Shown: piece after piece, positions 50,139-58,733 of the stretch
Layout: each line of letters starts with the position of its first letter
How positions within the stretch are numbered: position 1 is the first letter of the stretch
Origin: JBJXHC01 sp046160825
Lineage (GTDB): Bacteria > Bacteroidota > Ignavibacteria > UBA10030 > UBA6906
Assembly (NCBI GenBank): GCA_046160825.1
Contig: JBJXHC010000012.1
Coordinates: 1 to 59,005 of the forward strand
Length of the DNA: 59,005 nucleotides
Reading direction: 5' to 3'
Translations under genes and position numbers: made by a program
The notes under the pieces: model-generated
Told to the model about the DNA's origin: nothing
The model's database searches: none
What the model saw: only the letters and a program-made list of their open reading frames with translations

Positions 50139-50630
50139 CTATTTCTCGTCGTCGCCTCCCGGCTGGCGACGGCGGCGAACCTGTTTCATGGCATCGCGCA
50201 GTTCACGTTCAAACTGACGCTCAAACAGGAGAAACTTTGCCCGCTGCGAAACACTCAGAAGATCGGTGAGTCCGGTAAAGAATTTTTCCTTCTCTTGCAG
50301 CATTTTCTGATCGACAGCCATGATTTCAGGAAAAATCTTCTCGAACTCCTTCTCGTCGGCTTCGTTCCGCATGAGGCGCTCCGACCTGTCAAGAAGATCC
50401 ATTTTCTGTTTCTGAAGATCACGACGCTTGTTTTCAGATTCGTTCAGTCGGGCAAAGAACCGCACCGACTGTTCCTCGTTCAGGTCGAGCATTTCCACAA
50501 GGCGGACTTTCTTCAATTGATCAATGCGTTCGCCATGACGACCGTCGGGCGGCGGACCAAACGGCTGGGCCATGACGTCAACCATCGTCAACATCATCAT
50601 AGCGGCAAACAGTATCAGTATTCTTTTCAT
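50139..50630 (-). CDS. Spy/CpxP/CnrX-like periplasmic stress protein
   Basis: The 163-residue protein has a signal peptide (MKRILILFAAMMMLTMVDVMAQ) and an all-helical body with VEMLDLNEEQSVRFFARLNE, the LTxxQ-like repeat of the Spy/CpxP/heavy-metal sensor group, and a second copy-like region LLSVSQRAKFLLFERQFE. Such proteins act as ATP-independent chaperones or as metal-binding sensors that signal through an anti-sigma factor. It is the third gene of a sigma operon, 22 bases behind the membrane protein. The C-terminus RRRRQPGGDDEK is unstructured. Confidence 0.78.
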   Translation of the reverse strand: MKRILILFAAMMMLTMVDVMAQPFGPPPDGRHGERIDQLKKVRLVEMLDLNEEQSVRFFARLNESENKRRDLQKQKMDLLDRSERLMRNEADEKEFEKIFPEIMAVDQKMLQEKEKFFTGLTDLLSVSQRAKFLLFERQFERELRDAMKQVRRRRQPGGDDEK

Positions 50631-50652
50631 TTGTCAGATTCTCCTGAGATTC

Positions 50653-51174
50653 CTAGTTCACATGCGATCCAAGAATCGCGAGTACTTGTTCCAATTGTTC
50701 TTCATTCATCGTCTCCACAGCGTCCAACGAACTGCCGGAGGAAATCAGGTACTCGGCGGCCTCATCACCCGAAACATCAAACACCTCACTGCCAACCGAC
50801 GTCAATGAAGCATCGACGAAAGAGGGATGCTGCACAAGCAATGAGTCAATAGTTTCATCCGGAAGCATGCTCAGCACGGGCAGTATGGCGTTTCCTTCCT
50901 GCAGGGACGGCGGGGTATAGTAGTACAGTCCGATGAAGAATGAAATAATAGCCACGACGCCCGGTATGGCGACACGCGCAGCCCAACTCATTGAGATTGC
51001 TTTGCCGCTCGCAGCATCGTCAATGCGGTTGTTTGTTTGAACAAGCAAGCGGGAGAAGAACGAGCGATCACGCACATCATGCAGCGCAATGCCCTTCTCA
51101 CGCATCAGTGTCCGCAGATCGTCCGCAACCTGCTGTTCTTCCTGATCTGTAAGTTCCTGTTTTCTACGCTTCAT
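50653..51174 (-). CDS. single-span membrane protein, probable anti-sigma factor
   Basis: This is a 173-residue protein of unrecognised family. It has a charged cytosolic N-terminus (about 1-63, KKRKQ-like and helical), one membrane helix (AARVAIPGVVAIISFFIGLYYY, cut here as residues 66-86) and an acidic periplasmic C-terminal region with VSGDEAAEYLISSG and MNEEQLEQVLAILG. The gene overlaps the sigma factor by 11 bases and precedes the Spy-like gene. Topology and coupling to an ECF sigma make it a likely anti-sigma factor, but no known anti-sigma motif is visible. Confidence 0.6.
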   Translation of the reverse strand: MKRRKQELTDQEEQQVADDLRTLMREKGIALHDVRDRSFFSRLLVQTNNRIDDAASGKAISMSWAARVAIPGVVAIISFFIGLYYYTPPSLQEGNAILPVLSMLPDETIDSLLVQHPSFVDASLTSVGSEVFDVSGDEAAEYLISSGSSLDAVETMNEEQLEQVLAILGSHVN

Positions 51175-51712
51175 CTTTCATAAACTCCTGCACCTTGTGT
51201 AGTGCGTGGAAATAATTTGCCTTGAGTCCGCCAACCGATGTTTTCAACACTTCGGAAATCTCTTCGTATGACATCCCATCGGTGAATCGCATGACAAAGA
51301 CCAGCTTCTGTTTCTCCGGCAACGATGCGATGGCTATCTGAAGACGATCTTCCGTCTGTTTGAATTCCATGTCCCTGTCCGGTCGTTCCTTCGAGGGAAG
51401 AATCCTTCTCAATAAATCACTTTGTCCGAGGTACGTTACCACCTGCCGTTTGCGGATTGCATTGAGCGACAGGTTCACTGCGATGCGATAGATCCAGGTG
51501 AAGAAACTCGCTTCACCTCTGAAATCACCAAGAGCAAGATACGCCTTTACGAATGTCTCCTGAGCAACATCCTCTGCATCGTCATGCGATCCCACGATAC
51601 GCAATGCCAGCCGGTAGACACGCTCCTGATGGCGACGCATAAGCTCCGTGAATGCCTGACGTTTGCCATTTCGAACCTCTTCAACAAGTTCGAGATCCGT
51701 CGCCTGATCCAT
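51164..51712 (-). CDS. ECF sigma factor (RpoE-like)
   Basis: The 182-residue sigma factor has region 2, including VYRLALRIVGSHDDAEDVAQETFVKAY and the region 2.3-2.4 segment FFTWIYRIAVNLSLNAIRKR, and region 4, IASLPEKQKLVFVMRFTDGMSYEEISEVLKTSVGGLKANYFHALHK. It is much closer to classical ECF factors than the sigma factor at 24404-25063. It opens the three-gene module with the membrane protein and the Spy-like protein. The gap of 53 bases upstream to the HIT gene may contain its promoter; none is clear. Confidence 0.93.
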   Translation of the reverse strand: MDQATDLELVEEVRNGKRQAFTELMRRHQERVYRLALRIVGSHDDAEDVAQETFVKAYLALGDFRGEASFFTWIYRIAVNLSLNAIRKRQVVTYLGQSDLLRRILPSKERPDRDMEFKQTEDRLQIAIASLPEKQKLVFVMRFTDGMSYEEISEVLKTSVGGLKANYFHALHKVQEFMKDEA

Positions 51713-51765
51713 ATTCTCTCTTGTTGTGAGGCTTCATCCGTTAGACACAACGGGAAACGAATCGT

Positions 51766-52287
51766 TTAACGGCTGCTCTTGAACGCCTTGCGCAACTGTT
51801 TCAGCGTTGTTCGCATATCTGTCGAAATCACCTTGGTATTGCCAAGCACGGGCATGAAATTCGTATCTCCGTTCCACCGGGGGACGATATGAAAATGAAT
51901 GTGGTTCTCCACCCCCGCACCGCTCACCCGGCCAATATTTGCTCCAAAATTGTACCCTTGCGGCGACATGATCTTATCCAACGCTTTGACTGCCCGTTGG
52001 GAGGTTGCCATCACCTCTGAGCATTCATCAGGTGTCAGGTCGGCGAATTTCGATACCTGACGGTACGGTACAACCATCAAATGACCGCTGTTGTACGGAT
52101 AGAGGTTCATAATGACGAAGCAAAGGCATCCGCGCCAGACGATAAAGTACTTGTCGTCATCTCCCAACTTCTCGGCAAGCGTGAAGATACTCTCTCTTCC
52201 CTTTGTTGCGCTCTTCCTTTTTTTCTTATTCTTTGGTGAGAATGATTCTATATACTTAGACCGCCACGGGGACCACATTTGTTTCAT
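51766..52287 (-). CDS. HIT family hydrolase
   Basis: The 173-residue histidine-triad protein hydrolyses or transfers nucleotidyl groups (AppppA hydrolase / Ap4A phosphorylase-like). Motif HIHFHIVPRW is the HxHxHxx triad; NLYPYNSGHLMVVPYR and NFGANIGRVSGAGVENH belong to the HIT fold. The lysine-rich N-terminus (KNKKKRKSATKG) is an extension. AAGGAG precedes the ATG by five bases. The EF-G-like gene's terminator stands just upstream, so it has its own transcript start. Confidence 0.9.
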   Translation of the reverse strand: MKQMWSPWRSKYIESFSPKNKKKRKSATKGRESIFTLAEKLGDDDKYFIVWRGCLCFVIMNLYPYNSGHLMVVPYRQVSKFADLTPDECSEVMATSQRAVKALDKIMSPQGYNFGANIGRVSGAGVENHIHFHIVPRWNGDTNFMPVLGNTKVISTDMRTTLKQLRKAFKSSR

Positions 52288-52312
52288 ACAATCTCCTTGA
52301 GTCGCTCACTTC

Positions 52313-52352
52313 AAAAAAAGAGGTTGGACTCCAGAGCAGAGACCCCAACCTC
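52313..52352 (-). terminator. rho-independent terminator of the EF-G-like gene
   Basis: GAGGTTGG pairs with CCAACCTC across a 17-base loop, followed on the minus strand by seven T (plus-strand A's 52313-52319). It is 32 bases past the stop. Confidence 0.85.
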
Positions 52353-52383
52353 ACATTCTTTTAAGACACGTGCAGATGTTTCG

Positions 52384-54492
52384 TTATGCTTCCTGCTCCT
52401 TGTGTTTGTGTTTCTCTGATGCCTGCACAATTTTGTCCGCCTGTTCACGCGGCATTTCCTCGTAGTGCGACATCTCCGCGCTGAAGATTCCACGACCACC
52501 GGTTTTTGAGCGCAGCACCGTGGCATATTTGTGCAACTCGGCTGCCGGAACGTGCGCACGGATTGCCTGGTAATGCCCGATGGTATCCATGCCAAGGATT
52601 TTCCCGCGCCGGCCTGAAATGTCGCCCATGACGTCGCCCATGGTATCTTCCGGCACCTTTACTTCAATGGTGTAGATCGGTTCCAACAGGATCGGTTTCG
52701 CCTCAAGGAATCCTTTCTTGAACGCCTGCGATCCGGCGATCTTGAACGCCATTTCGGATGAATCAACGTCATGGTAAGAACCATAGTGCAATGTGACTCG
52801 CACATCAACCACAGGATAGCCGGCGAGTACACCATCTTTCATCGCCTCCACCACACCCTTTTCGGCAGCCGGAATAAATTTGCCGGGCACAACGCCTCCA
52901 ACTATCTCATCAACAAATTCAAAGCCCTCGCCGCGTTTCAGCGGTTCGAGTTTGAGATGAACGTGGCCATACTGACCGTGCCCACCGGATTGTTTCCTGT
53001 GTTTGTACTCGGCGTCCTTTGCAATACCTTTGATTGTTTCTCTGTACGCCACTTTCGGCTCGATCAGGTCCACCTCGACGTTGTACTTTTGTTTCAAACG
53101 CCGGACAACGATATCAAGATGAAGTTCGCCTTGGCCGCTGATGATTGTCTGGTGCAGTTCACCGTCTACGCGGAAGAGGAACGTGGGATCTTCCTGATGC
53201 AGCGCGTGCAGTCCCGTTGATATTTTATCCTCGTCTCCCTTGGACTTCGGGAGAATGGCCGCGTGAAATACCGGATCCGGGAATTTTATTGGAGTATAGA
53301 CGACCGGAAATGTCTTGCTGCTGAGTGTGTTGTTCGTGTGCGTGTCCTTGAGTTTCACCACAGCACCGAGGTCACCGGCAAACAACTTGCCCGCTTCTTT
53401 GCGGTCCTTCCCGTTCATCCCGTACAATTGCGCGAGGCGCTCCGGTTTGCCATTGGATTCATTCACCATATCAAGGCCTGGAGAAACACCACCGGAACAG
53501 ACACGGAAGAACGAAAGCTCGCCGACATGCGATTCCGAAACGGTTTTGAAGACAAAGAGCGATGGCGGACCGTTCGGATCCTGCTTGACGGTAATATTGG
53601 ATTCGCCGTTGTGGGCACCCGGCATCTTGCCCTGAAGATCGCCCATCTCGTAGGGAGCGGGGCAATAATCAACAACAAAGTCCATGATCGTCGAAACACC
53701 GATATTCAGCGTGGCTGCTGAACAGAAAAGCGGAAAAACCTTTCGGTCACGAATTCCCTTGCGTAGACCGTGTTTGATTTGATCTTCGGATAATCCCCCT
53801 TGTTCGATATATGTGTTCAGAAGGGTTTCATCGGTCTCAGCAACCATCTCGATAAGTTGTTGCCGCAATTCTTCTGCCCGCCCTTTTGCACTCGCAGGAA
53901 TATCCTGCTCGGTGACCTTTCCATTTCCGCCCGGCTGACCTTTCAAGACTTTCATCTTTATGACGTCAACAATGCTATCGAATCCAATGCCCGGGTTCAG
54001 GGGAAACTGCACGGGGACAACATCATGGCTGATGAGATCACGGCAGTGGCGCAGCACATTATCAAAATCCGCGTTTTCATTGTCGAGTTTGTTGACCACG
54101 AAGATGACGGCGTTGCGGAGTTCGTTCGTGTACTTGCCGACAATCTCTGTCCCGACCTCAACTCCTTCCACCGCCTTCAGGAGAATGATGGCGATATCGG
54201 AAACTCGTAGCGCCGATTTCACCTCTCCCGTAAAGTCCATGTAGCCGGGCGTGTCAAGGATATTGATCTTGGCGGTTTTCCATTCACAGAAAAGCAGAGA
54301 GGTGTTGATGGAGATCTGTCGTTCGATTTCATCGGGGTGATAGTCGGAGAGGGTGTTGCCTTCTTCGACCTTGCCGAGGCGGTTGGTTGTTCCTGCGGAG
54401 AAGAGCATCGCTTCGGAAAATGATGTCTTCCCCGCACCTCCATGGCCGATAAGACTCACGTTGCGGATGCGGTCGGGTGTGTACTCTTTCAT
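52384..54492 (-). CDS. elongation factor G-like GTPase (EF-G paralogue)
   Basis: The 702-residue translational GTPase has a P-loop GHGGAGKTSFSEAM, G3 DTPGYMDF and G4 NKLD. The EF-G domain order follows, including ISGQGELHLDIVVRRLKQKYNV and the domain IV/V segments HYGSYHDVDSSEMAFKIAGSQAFKKGF and EPIYTIEVKVPEDTMGDVMGDISGRRG. The P-loop differs from canonical EF-G (AHIDAGKTT), placing it with the EF-G-like paralogues (fusA2 type) whose role is uncertain but may be in recycling or stress. It is monocistronic. Confidence 0.9.
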   Translation of the reverse strand: MKEYTPDRIRNVSLIGHGGAGKTSFSEAMLFSAGTTNRLGKVEEGNTLSDYHPDEIERQISINTSLLFCEWKTAKINILDTPGYMDFTGEVKSALRVSDIAIILLKAVEGVEVGTEIVGKYTNELRNAVIFVVNKLDNENADFDNVLRHCRDLISHDVVPVQFPLNPGIGFDSIVDVIKMKVLKGQPGGNGKVTEQDIPASAKGRAEELRQQLIEMVAETDETLLNTYIEQGGLSEDQIKHGLRKGIRDRKVFPLFCSAATLNIGVSTIMDFVVDYCPAPYEMGDLQGKMPGAHNGESNITVKQDPNGPPSLFVFKTVSESHVGELSFFRVCSGGVSPGLDMVNESNGKPERLAQLYGMNGKDRKEAGKLFAGDLGAVVKLKDTHTNNTLSSKTFPVVYTPIKFPDPVFHAAILPKSKGDEDKISTGLHALHQEDPTFLFRVDGELHQTIISGQGELHLDIVVRRLKQKYNVEVDLIEPKVAYRETIKGIAKDAEYKHRKQSGGHGQYGHVHLKLEPLKRGEGFEFVDEIVGGVVPGKFIPAAEKGVVEAMKDGVLAGYPVVDVRVTLHYGSYHDVDSSEMAFKIAGSQAFKKGFLEAKPILLEPIYTIEVKVPEDTMGDVMGDISGRRGKILGMDTIGHYQAIRAHVPAAELHKYATVLRSKTGGRGIFSAEMSHYEEMPREQADKIVQASEKHKHKEQEA

Positions 54493-54611
54493 AATGGTAT
54501 CAATGCCTCCAATCCCGGTGTGTCGCCCATGCGGGCGCGGATGGAATGAGTTATGGTAGAGAACCAGTAGTGGAGCAGTGCGGAAGTCGACCCGCGGTGG
54601 AGCAGTCTTCC

Positions 54612-54998
54612 CTACGCACGCACACGTTCGACAAACGTGCGCACTCCTTTGAAGACCGCGGCAATCATCGCCACGGTGTCGAGAATCGGACCCTCGATGC
54701 GTTCCTGCACTTTGCGTTCGAGGGCAACGATGTTATCAGCAATTTCACGGACGGAGCCTACGGAGTCGCCTATCATCATCACCTGTTCATCGATATTCTC
54801 CGTAATACTTTTGAGGCGCGCGGTAATGAACTCCATATTGTCCAGTACGGGGACTGCCCTCGACGTAATCTCCTTCATGTCCTTTTCCACGTTGTTGAGA
54901 ATATCACGAACGCGAACGAGGACCAGGATGACGTAGATGCAGACTGCGGTGAGACTAAGCAGCGCGACAATCAGTGCGATGGTGAGTACGATATCCAC
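54612..54998 (-). CDS. DUF948-like single-span membrane protein
   Basis: This 128-residue protein has an N-terminal helix (IVLTIALIVALLSLTAVCIYVILVL) and a long amphipathic helix with repeated VRDILNNVEKDMKEI and ARLKSITENIDEQV patterns, as in DUF948 proteins. The GTG start at 54998 has GAGGAG six bases upstream. It forms a pair with the YtxH gene (27-base gap). DUF948 and YtxH proteins often sit together in the envelope, and their molecular role is not established. Confidence 0.65.
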   Translation of the reverse strand: MDIVLTIALIVALLSLTAVCIYVILVLVRVRDILNNVEKDMKEITSRAVPVLDNMEFITARLKSITENIDEQVMMIGDSVGSVREIADNIVALERKVQERIEGPILDTVAMIAAVFKGVRTFVERVRA

Positions 54999-55025
54999 AA
55001 CGTGCTCCTCTGTTGAATTCTGGTG

Positions 55026-55421
55026 TCAGGACCGATCGCGCTCTTCACGAAAGGCATCCATACCCGCTTTCACAGCGTTCTTGATCTTCACACCATCCTC
55101 GACAACAACGCCAGCCTTTTGCTTCGCACCGGAGATAACACGATCTGCGTCATCAATCAATGTGGTTGCCTTTTTTCTTGCATCGTCAACAAGTCTCTCG
55201 GAGCGTTGCTTTGCATCGCTGACGATGTCCGAGGCTTTTGACTTTGCCGCCTGCATGTACGAGTCCGCATCTTCGAGCAGACCATCTGCGCGGTCTTTAA
55301 TATCGGCACGCAATTCTTTTCCACTCTTGGGTGCATACAACAATGCCAACACGGCTCCAATTGCTCCGCCGGCAAGCAACCCAATTACCAATCCCTTCAC
55401 TACCCCATTATTTTGTGCCAT
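55026..55421 (-). CDS. YtxH domain-containing protein
   Basis: The 131-residue protein has a glycine-rich membrane segment GLVIGLLAGGAIGAVLALLYAPKSGKELRADI (positions about 9-40). This is the YtxH signature, followed by a coiled-coil tail with repeated AKSKASDIVSDAKQR units. ATG 55421 is chosen over 55433 because GAGGTG lies five bases before it. YtxH proteins are general-stress-associated in Bacillus, but their function is unknown. It leads the pair with the DUF948-like protein. Confidence 0.8.
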   Translation of the reverse strand: MAQNNGVVKGLVIGLLAGGAIGAVLALLYAPKSGKELRADIKDRADGLLEDADSYMQAAKSKASDIVSDAKQRSERLVDDARKKATTLIDDADRVISGAKQKAGVVVEDGVKIKNAVKAGMDAFREERDRS

Positions 55422-55505
55422 TGCCCACCTCAACTCTGTATGTGTAAACGAAAGAAAAATACCACAGGCATAATATCAACTTGGGTCTTAAAAATCAACC
55501 CATAC

Positions 55506-56378
55506 CTACGGCTTCAACTCCGGCCTACCGGCCATCACCCACGCTGTGTACCAGTGGCTCGCAACGGCTGCCATTGCGGCTTCAATGCGCCGTTCAGGAG
55601 TATCACCAAGTCGCTTCCTGAACTCTGTGTAGTACTCATCAGTCATGCGAGGGCGGCGTTCTCCCTCCGTTGCAGGGGGCGCGGGATAGGCAGTCAAAGC
55701 CGCCTTATCTGCAGCAAGCAAATCATCCAGCATCGTGTAGCTATGCAGAACAACAGCAAAGGCATTCTCCAACGGATTTTCAATCACACTCAAAGAATCA
55801 GGCCACTTATATTGAAAGTCCCGTCCATACCGTTCCGGCATGTCGGATTCAAACCTGCGGTGGACACCCTTTTGATCAGAAAACTGGCCGTCGTAATTCA
55901 ATGTTGCATGCAACGGTACGTGCGCATCGGCAACGTAATGCGAGAGATACGCTGCATGGAACATAATCTTCAGGCTGTCGCCGGACTTCATCGCTTCGCT
56001 CAGCTTGCGCGTGAACTCATCAATTTTCCAGGGGAGCAATCCATATTCACGAAGAGTATCCGCTGTGAACTTTGCTGCCGCGTCATCGTACGAGCGCGGC
56101 AATTCCGTGAACGGGTATTTGCCGTAGTAGTCTATGTCGATGAAGTGATTGAACTGTTCCAGGGAATCCTCTTTCCGCGCTTTGTCCGGATCGACGGAAT
56201 GTTCGATGACGTAGCCGCGATGCGCCTGAAAGAACGGCATCATCTCTTTGGGGAGGAGTGTGATCGCGCCACGACTGATCTCCTTGTGTCCCCAGAATCC
56301 CCAACCCAACGCGTCAATGGAAACCGAAAGGAGGAACAGTGTGATTACAGCGGAGAGGAACAGCTTGTGCTTTTTCAT
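55506..56378 (-). CDS. exported S1/P1 nuclease-like or zinc-dependent phospholipase C family protein
   Basis: The 290-residue protein has a signal peptide cut just before W26-G-F-W-G-H31. In this superfamily the mature N-terminal Trp and the following His bind zinc. Further ligands are visible in FHAAYLSHYVADAHVPLHA (a His-rich helix), EHSVDPDKAR and FNHFIDIDYYG. By family it would be a periplasmic or secreted phosphodiesterase acting on nucleic acid or phospholipid; which one is not decided by sequence. GAGG stands seven bases before the start. The gene is monocistronic. Confidence 0.75.
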   Translation of the reverse strand: MKKHKLFLSAVITLFLLSVSIDALGWGFWGHKEISRGAITLLPKEMMPFFQAHRGYVIEHSVDPDKARKEDSLEQFNHFIDIDYYGKYPFTELPRSYDDAAAKFTADTLREYGLLPWKIDEFTRKLSEAMKSGDSLKIMFHAAYLSHYVADAHVPLHATLNYDGQFSDQKGVHRRFESDMPERYGRDFQYKWPDSLSVIENPLENAFAVVLHSYTMLDDLLAADKAALTAYPAPPATEGERRPRMTDEYYTEFRKRLGDTPERRIEAAMAAVASHWYTAWVMAGRPELKP

Positions 56379-56395
56379 TCGTAGGCCTCAAGACG

Positions 56396-56426
56396 AATCA
56401 TCCCGCCACCGGGTAGCGGGATGATT
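56396..56426 (-). terminator. probable hairpin terminator after the COX24-like gene
   Basis: A perfect 11-bp stem, AATCATCCCGC and its complement, surrounds a nine-base loop 13 bases past the stop of the small basic gene. There is no T-run, so termination strength is doubtful. It also lies just before the start region of the S1/P1-like gene. Confidence 0.4.
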
Positions 56427-56439
56427 ATGGATGGATCAA

Positions 56440-56529
56440 TTATTTCTTCTTATGCCGCTGCTTACGCAACCGTTTCTTCCGTTTGTGTGTTGCCATCTTG
56501 TGACGCTTCCGCTTTTTACCGCTGGGCAT
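56440..56529 (-). CDS. AURKAIP1/COX24 domain protein (bS22/mS38-like ribosome-associated peptide)
   Basis: This is a 29-residue, extremely basic protein MPSGKKRKRHKMATHKRKKR followed by LRKQRHKKK, easily missed because of its size. A strong AGGAGG site precedes the ATG by four bases. It matches the short AURKAIP1/COX24 domain (KM-x-x-HKRKKR core) found conserved in Bacteroidota and related to mycobacterial bS22 and mitochondrial mS38, which contact the decoding region of the small subunit. A ribosome role here is by homology only. Confidence 0.8.
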   Translation of the reverse strand: MPSGKKRKRHKMATHKRKKRLRKQRHKKK

Positions 56530-56567
56530 GGTCCCTCCTTTCGGTATGGCTGAGTATTAACTGATGA

Positions 56568-57353
56568 TTAAAATGCATGTTGCTCTAAAAGATTCTTCGC
56601 CCGTTTGCCAAGGTCGGATTCAGGATTGATCTCAACTGCCCGCTTAAACCAACTTGTGGACTGTGTGGTGTTCCCCGCAAACAGCGTCACGATGCCGAGA
56701 TTGAACGCCGCAGACTGGTGTGTCGGGTTCGCTTTGATGGTGGATTCCATTTCATTGATGGCCATGGAAAAATATCTGCCTGCTTGCGTCGAATCCGAGC
56801 GCCCCATCTCAAAGTAGCAGATACCGAGATCAACGCGGGCATTGGGATCTTCCGGCCGCATTTCCAGATACCTGGTGTACGTTGCGATGGTCTTGGCAAG
56901 AAGACTTCGTTCCTTCAGTGCCGCATCGTGCAGACGGTTGGCAAGTTGAAGCAACGCAGCGGCGTCATTCGGGTTTTCATTCGCGGCTTTCTCCAGCCGC
57001 TCGATGTCATGTACAACCTCGTGGTCCAACGCAGGAGTGCTGGCCTGGACCGGTGCCTGCTGGGCTGCTATCGACGGATGTTCCCGGGTAACTTCTGAAT
57101 AGATGAAATATGCGAGGAGAAGAAGAACCGCACCGCCAAAATAGTAATGCCAGGGCTCGGGTCGAAATGACGAACGTTTCTTTTGCGTGGGTTTTTCAGC
57201 CGCGTGCTTTTCCTGTGGGACGGCACCGGCAATCTGAGCGGCTTCTTTCGTAGCGCCTGCAACTTCGACCCTGTCACCACACGACGCACAGAACTTATCT
57301 GAAAGAGCAATCTCCGACCTGCAGTTGCCGCATGTGAACTTTGCTACCGCCAT
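56568..57353 (-). CDS. zinc-ribbon and TPR membrane protein
   Basis: The 261-residue protein has an N-terminal zinc ribbon (CGNC at 8-11, CASC at 22-25). One membrane helix follows (WHYYFGGAVLLLLAYFIY, about 68-85), then TPR repeats of 34 residues (ETSKAE-like helices with LGICYFEMGRSDSTQAGRYF and NLGIVTLFAGNTTQSTSWF). It is probably a scaffold near the membrane with its ribbon in the cytoplasm. The function is not recognised. It follows the HU gene by 16 bases and may share its transcript. Confidence 0.75.
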   Translation of the reverse strand: MAVAKFTCGNCRSEIALSDKFCASCGDRVEVAGATKEAAQIAGAVPQEKHAAEKPTQKKRSSFRPEPWHYYFGGAVLLLLAYFIYSEVTREHPSIAAQQAPVQASTPALDHEVVHDIERLEKAANENPNDAAALLQLANRLHDAALKERSLLAKTIATYTRYLEMRPEDPNARVDLGICYFEMGRSDSTQAGRYFSMAINEMESTIKANPTHQSAAFNLGIVTLFAGNTTQSTSWFKRAVEINPESDLGKRAKNLLEQHAF

Positions 57354-57369
57354 CCCAGCCTCGGCACGC

Positions 57370-57666
57370 TCACTTCATGATCTTCTGGAGGTTTTCGTTG
57401 ACCAGGACTTTCACTTCCTTCGATACTTTGAACAACGGCACCCAGTGTTCTTCCACCATCACCTGTTCACCGGTACGCGGGTTGCGCGCAACTCTTCCCT
57501 TGCGCTTCTTCACTTTGAAGCTCCCGAATCCCCGGATCTCAATGTTCCGTCCCTCTTTCATGGCGTTGATGACCGTGGAGATGAAACCATCGACAACCGC
57601 CTCGGTCTCCACCTTGGTTAACCCTGTTGCCGTAGCTATTGTATCAACTATGTCTGCTTTGGTCAA
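57370..57666 (-). CDS. HU/IHF family DNA-binding protein
   Basis: The 98-residue DNA-bending protein has MTKADIVDTIATATGLTKVE at the start. The beta-arm has GFGSFKVKKRKGRVARNPRTGEQV and ends with KVLVNENLQKIM. RNPRTGE is the diagnostic DNA-minor-groove element. It starts with TTG at 57666, supported by AGGAG eight bases upstream. HU against IHF cannot be decided, but the length fits HU-type proteins of the lineage. Confidence 0.93.
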   Translation of the reverse strand: MTKADIVDTIATATGLTKVETEAVVDGFISTVINAMKEGRNIEIRGFGSFKVKKRKGRVARNPRTGEQVMVEEHWVPLFKVSKEVKVLVNENLQKIMK

Positions 57667-57715
57667 CGGTGATTCTCCTCTGATGTGGTATGTGATGGCA
57701 AAGAAAAATATCGTT

Positions 57716-58618
57716 TCATGGTCCGACGAACTTATACGAGAGAATGGGGCGATTGAGCAACTCGCTCTTCAAACTTGAGAGGCTTTCTGTGACATCACCG
57801 AACCATCTATCAATGACGTTGCGACGTTTGCGTTCTTTGACGATTGCCGGGTCACCTTCGATGCCTGCGAGGTCGGCGGTAATCTGCACCGCGTCTTCAT
57901 ACGTACCGATCGTGTCGATCAGTCCCAGCTCCACGGCTTGTATTCCTGTGAACACGCGTCCGTCCGCAAGCTCGACTGCCTGTTCGTGCTCAAGAGACCG
58001 CTCGCGCTCAACCACGTCCACGAACTGGCGGTGGATGTCATCAATCAATTCCTGAAAATATTTTTCGTCATCTTCGGTCATGGCGCGTGCAGGTGAGCCG
58101 GCATCTTTCAGTCTTCCGCTCTTGATCACCTTTACGCCAACACCCAATTTTGTCAATGCATCTTCAAGCTGGAGGAACTCGGAGATCACGCCGATGCTTC
58201 CGGTGAGTGTGCCGGGATTGGCCACGAGCCGCGACGCGCCGCATGCAACATAGTAGCCACCACTCGCTGCCACGGAACCCATCGAAGCGACAACCGGTTT
58301 GCCGGAGTCGCGCGTCTTCCTCACCTCTTCATAAATTTCCTGACTTGCAACAACGCCGCCGCCGGGTGATTCAATTCTTATCAGGATCGCCTTGATGCTG
58401 CTATTCTCCCGGTGCTCTTTGAGTTGCCGGACGATGTCTTCCGAGTCAACGATGATCCCATCGACTTCCACCAGCGCAATCTTGTCGCCGCCCGAGCGCA
58501 CAACTTCAGTTGTTCTCTCGGAGCCGGTGAAAAGTGAAATCATGAGGAAGGTAAACCCCGCGGCTATGACTGCAAGAAATGCCAGAATACCGAGGAACCA
58601 CTTTGCAGATTTTGTCAT
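57716..58618 (-). CDS. sppA: signal peptide peptidase SppA (short form)
   Basis: The 300-residue membrane-anchored Ser-Lys protease degrades cleaved signal peptides. The N-terminal helix is FLGILAFLAVIAAGFTFLMI. The catalytic serine is in MGSVAASGGYYVACG, and the general-base lysine in VIKSGRLKDAGSP. RIESPGGGVVASQEIYEEV is also typical. This is the single-domain form that works as an octamer, not the double-length E. coli type. It lies 49 bases upstream of HU on the same strand. Confidence 0.92.
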   Translation of the reverse strand: MTKSAKWFLGILAFLAVIAAGFTFLMISLFTGSERTTEVVRSGGDKIALVEVDGIIVDSEDIVRQLKEHRENSSIKAILIRIESPGGGVVASQEIYEEVRKTRDSGKPVVASMGSVAASGGYYVACGASRLVANPGTLTGSIGVISEFLQLEDALTKLGVGVKVIKSGRLKDAGSPARAMTEDDEKYFQELIDDIHRQFVDVVERERSLEHEQAVELADGRVFTGIQAVELGLIDTIGTYEDAVQITADLAGIEGDPAIVKERKRRNVIDRWFGDVTESLSSLKSELLNRPILSYKFVGP

Positions 58619-58733
58619 CGAGACTCGTAATCGCTGTAAGTCATTGATTTACAAGCAAATGATAATAAACAAAGAGGAGAATGTCAAACAGAGCATTGAG
58701 ACGCTTGGTGTACCCCGCCAAGGGCTCCGCGCG

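Noticed and set aside
50070..50852. 260-codon plus-strand frame opposite the Spy-like and anti-sigma-like genes
   Set aside because: It is a shadow of two genes with good starts and family features on the other strand.
55413..56384. 323-codon plus-strand frame opposite the S1/P1-like gene
   Set aside because: The minus-strand frame has a signal peptide, zinc-ligand pattern and ribosome site; the plus-strand frame has none.
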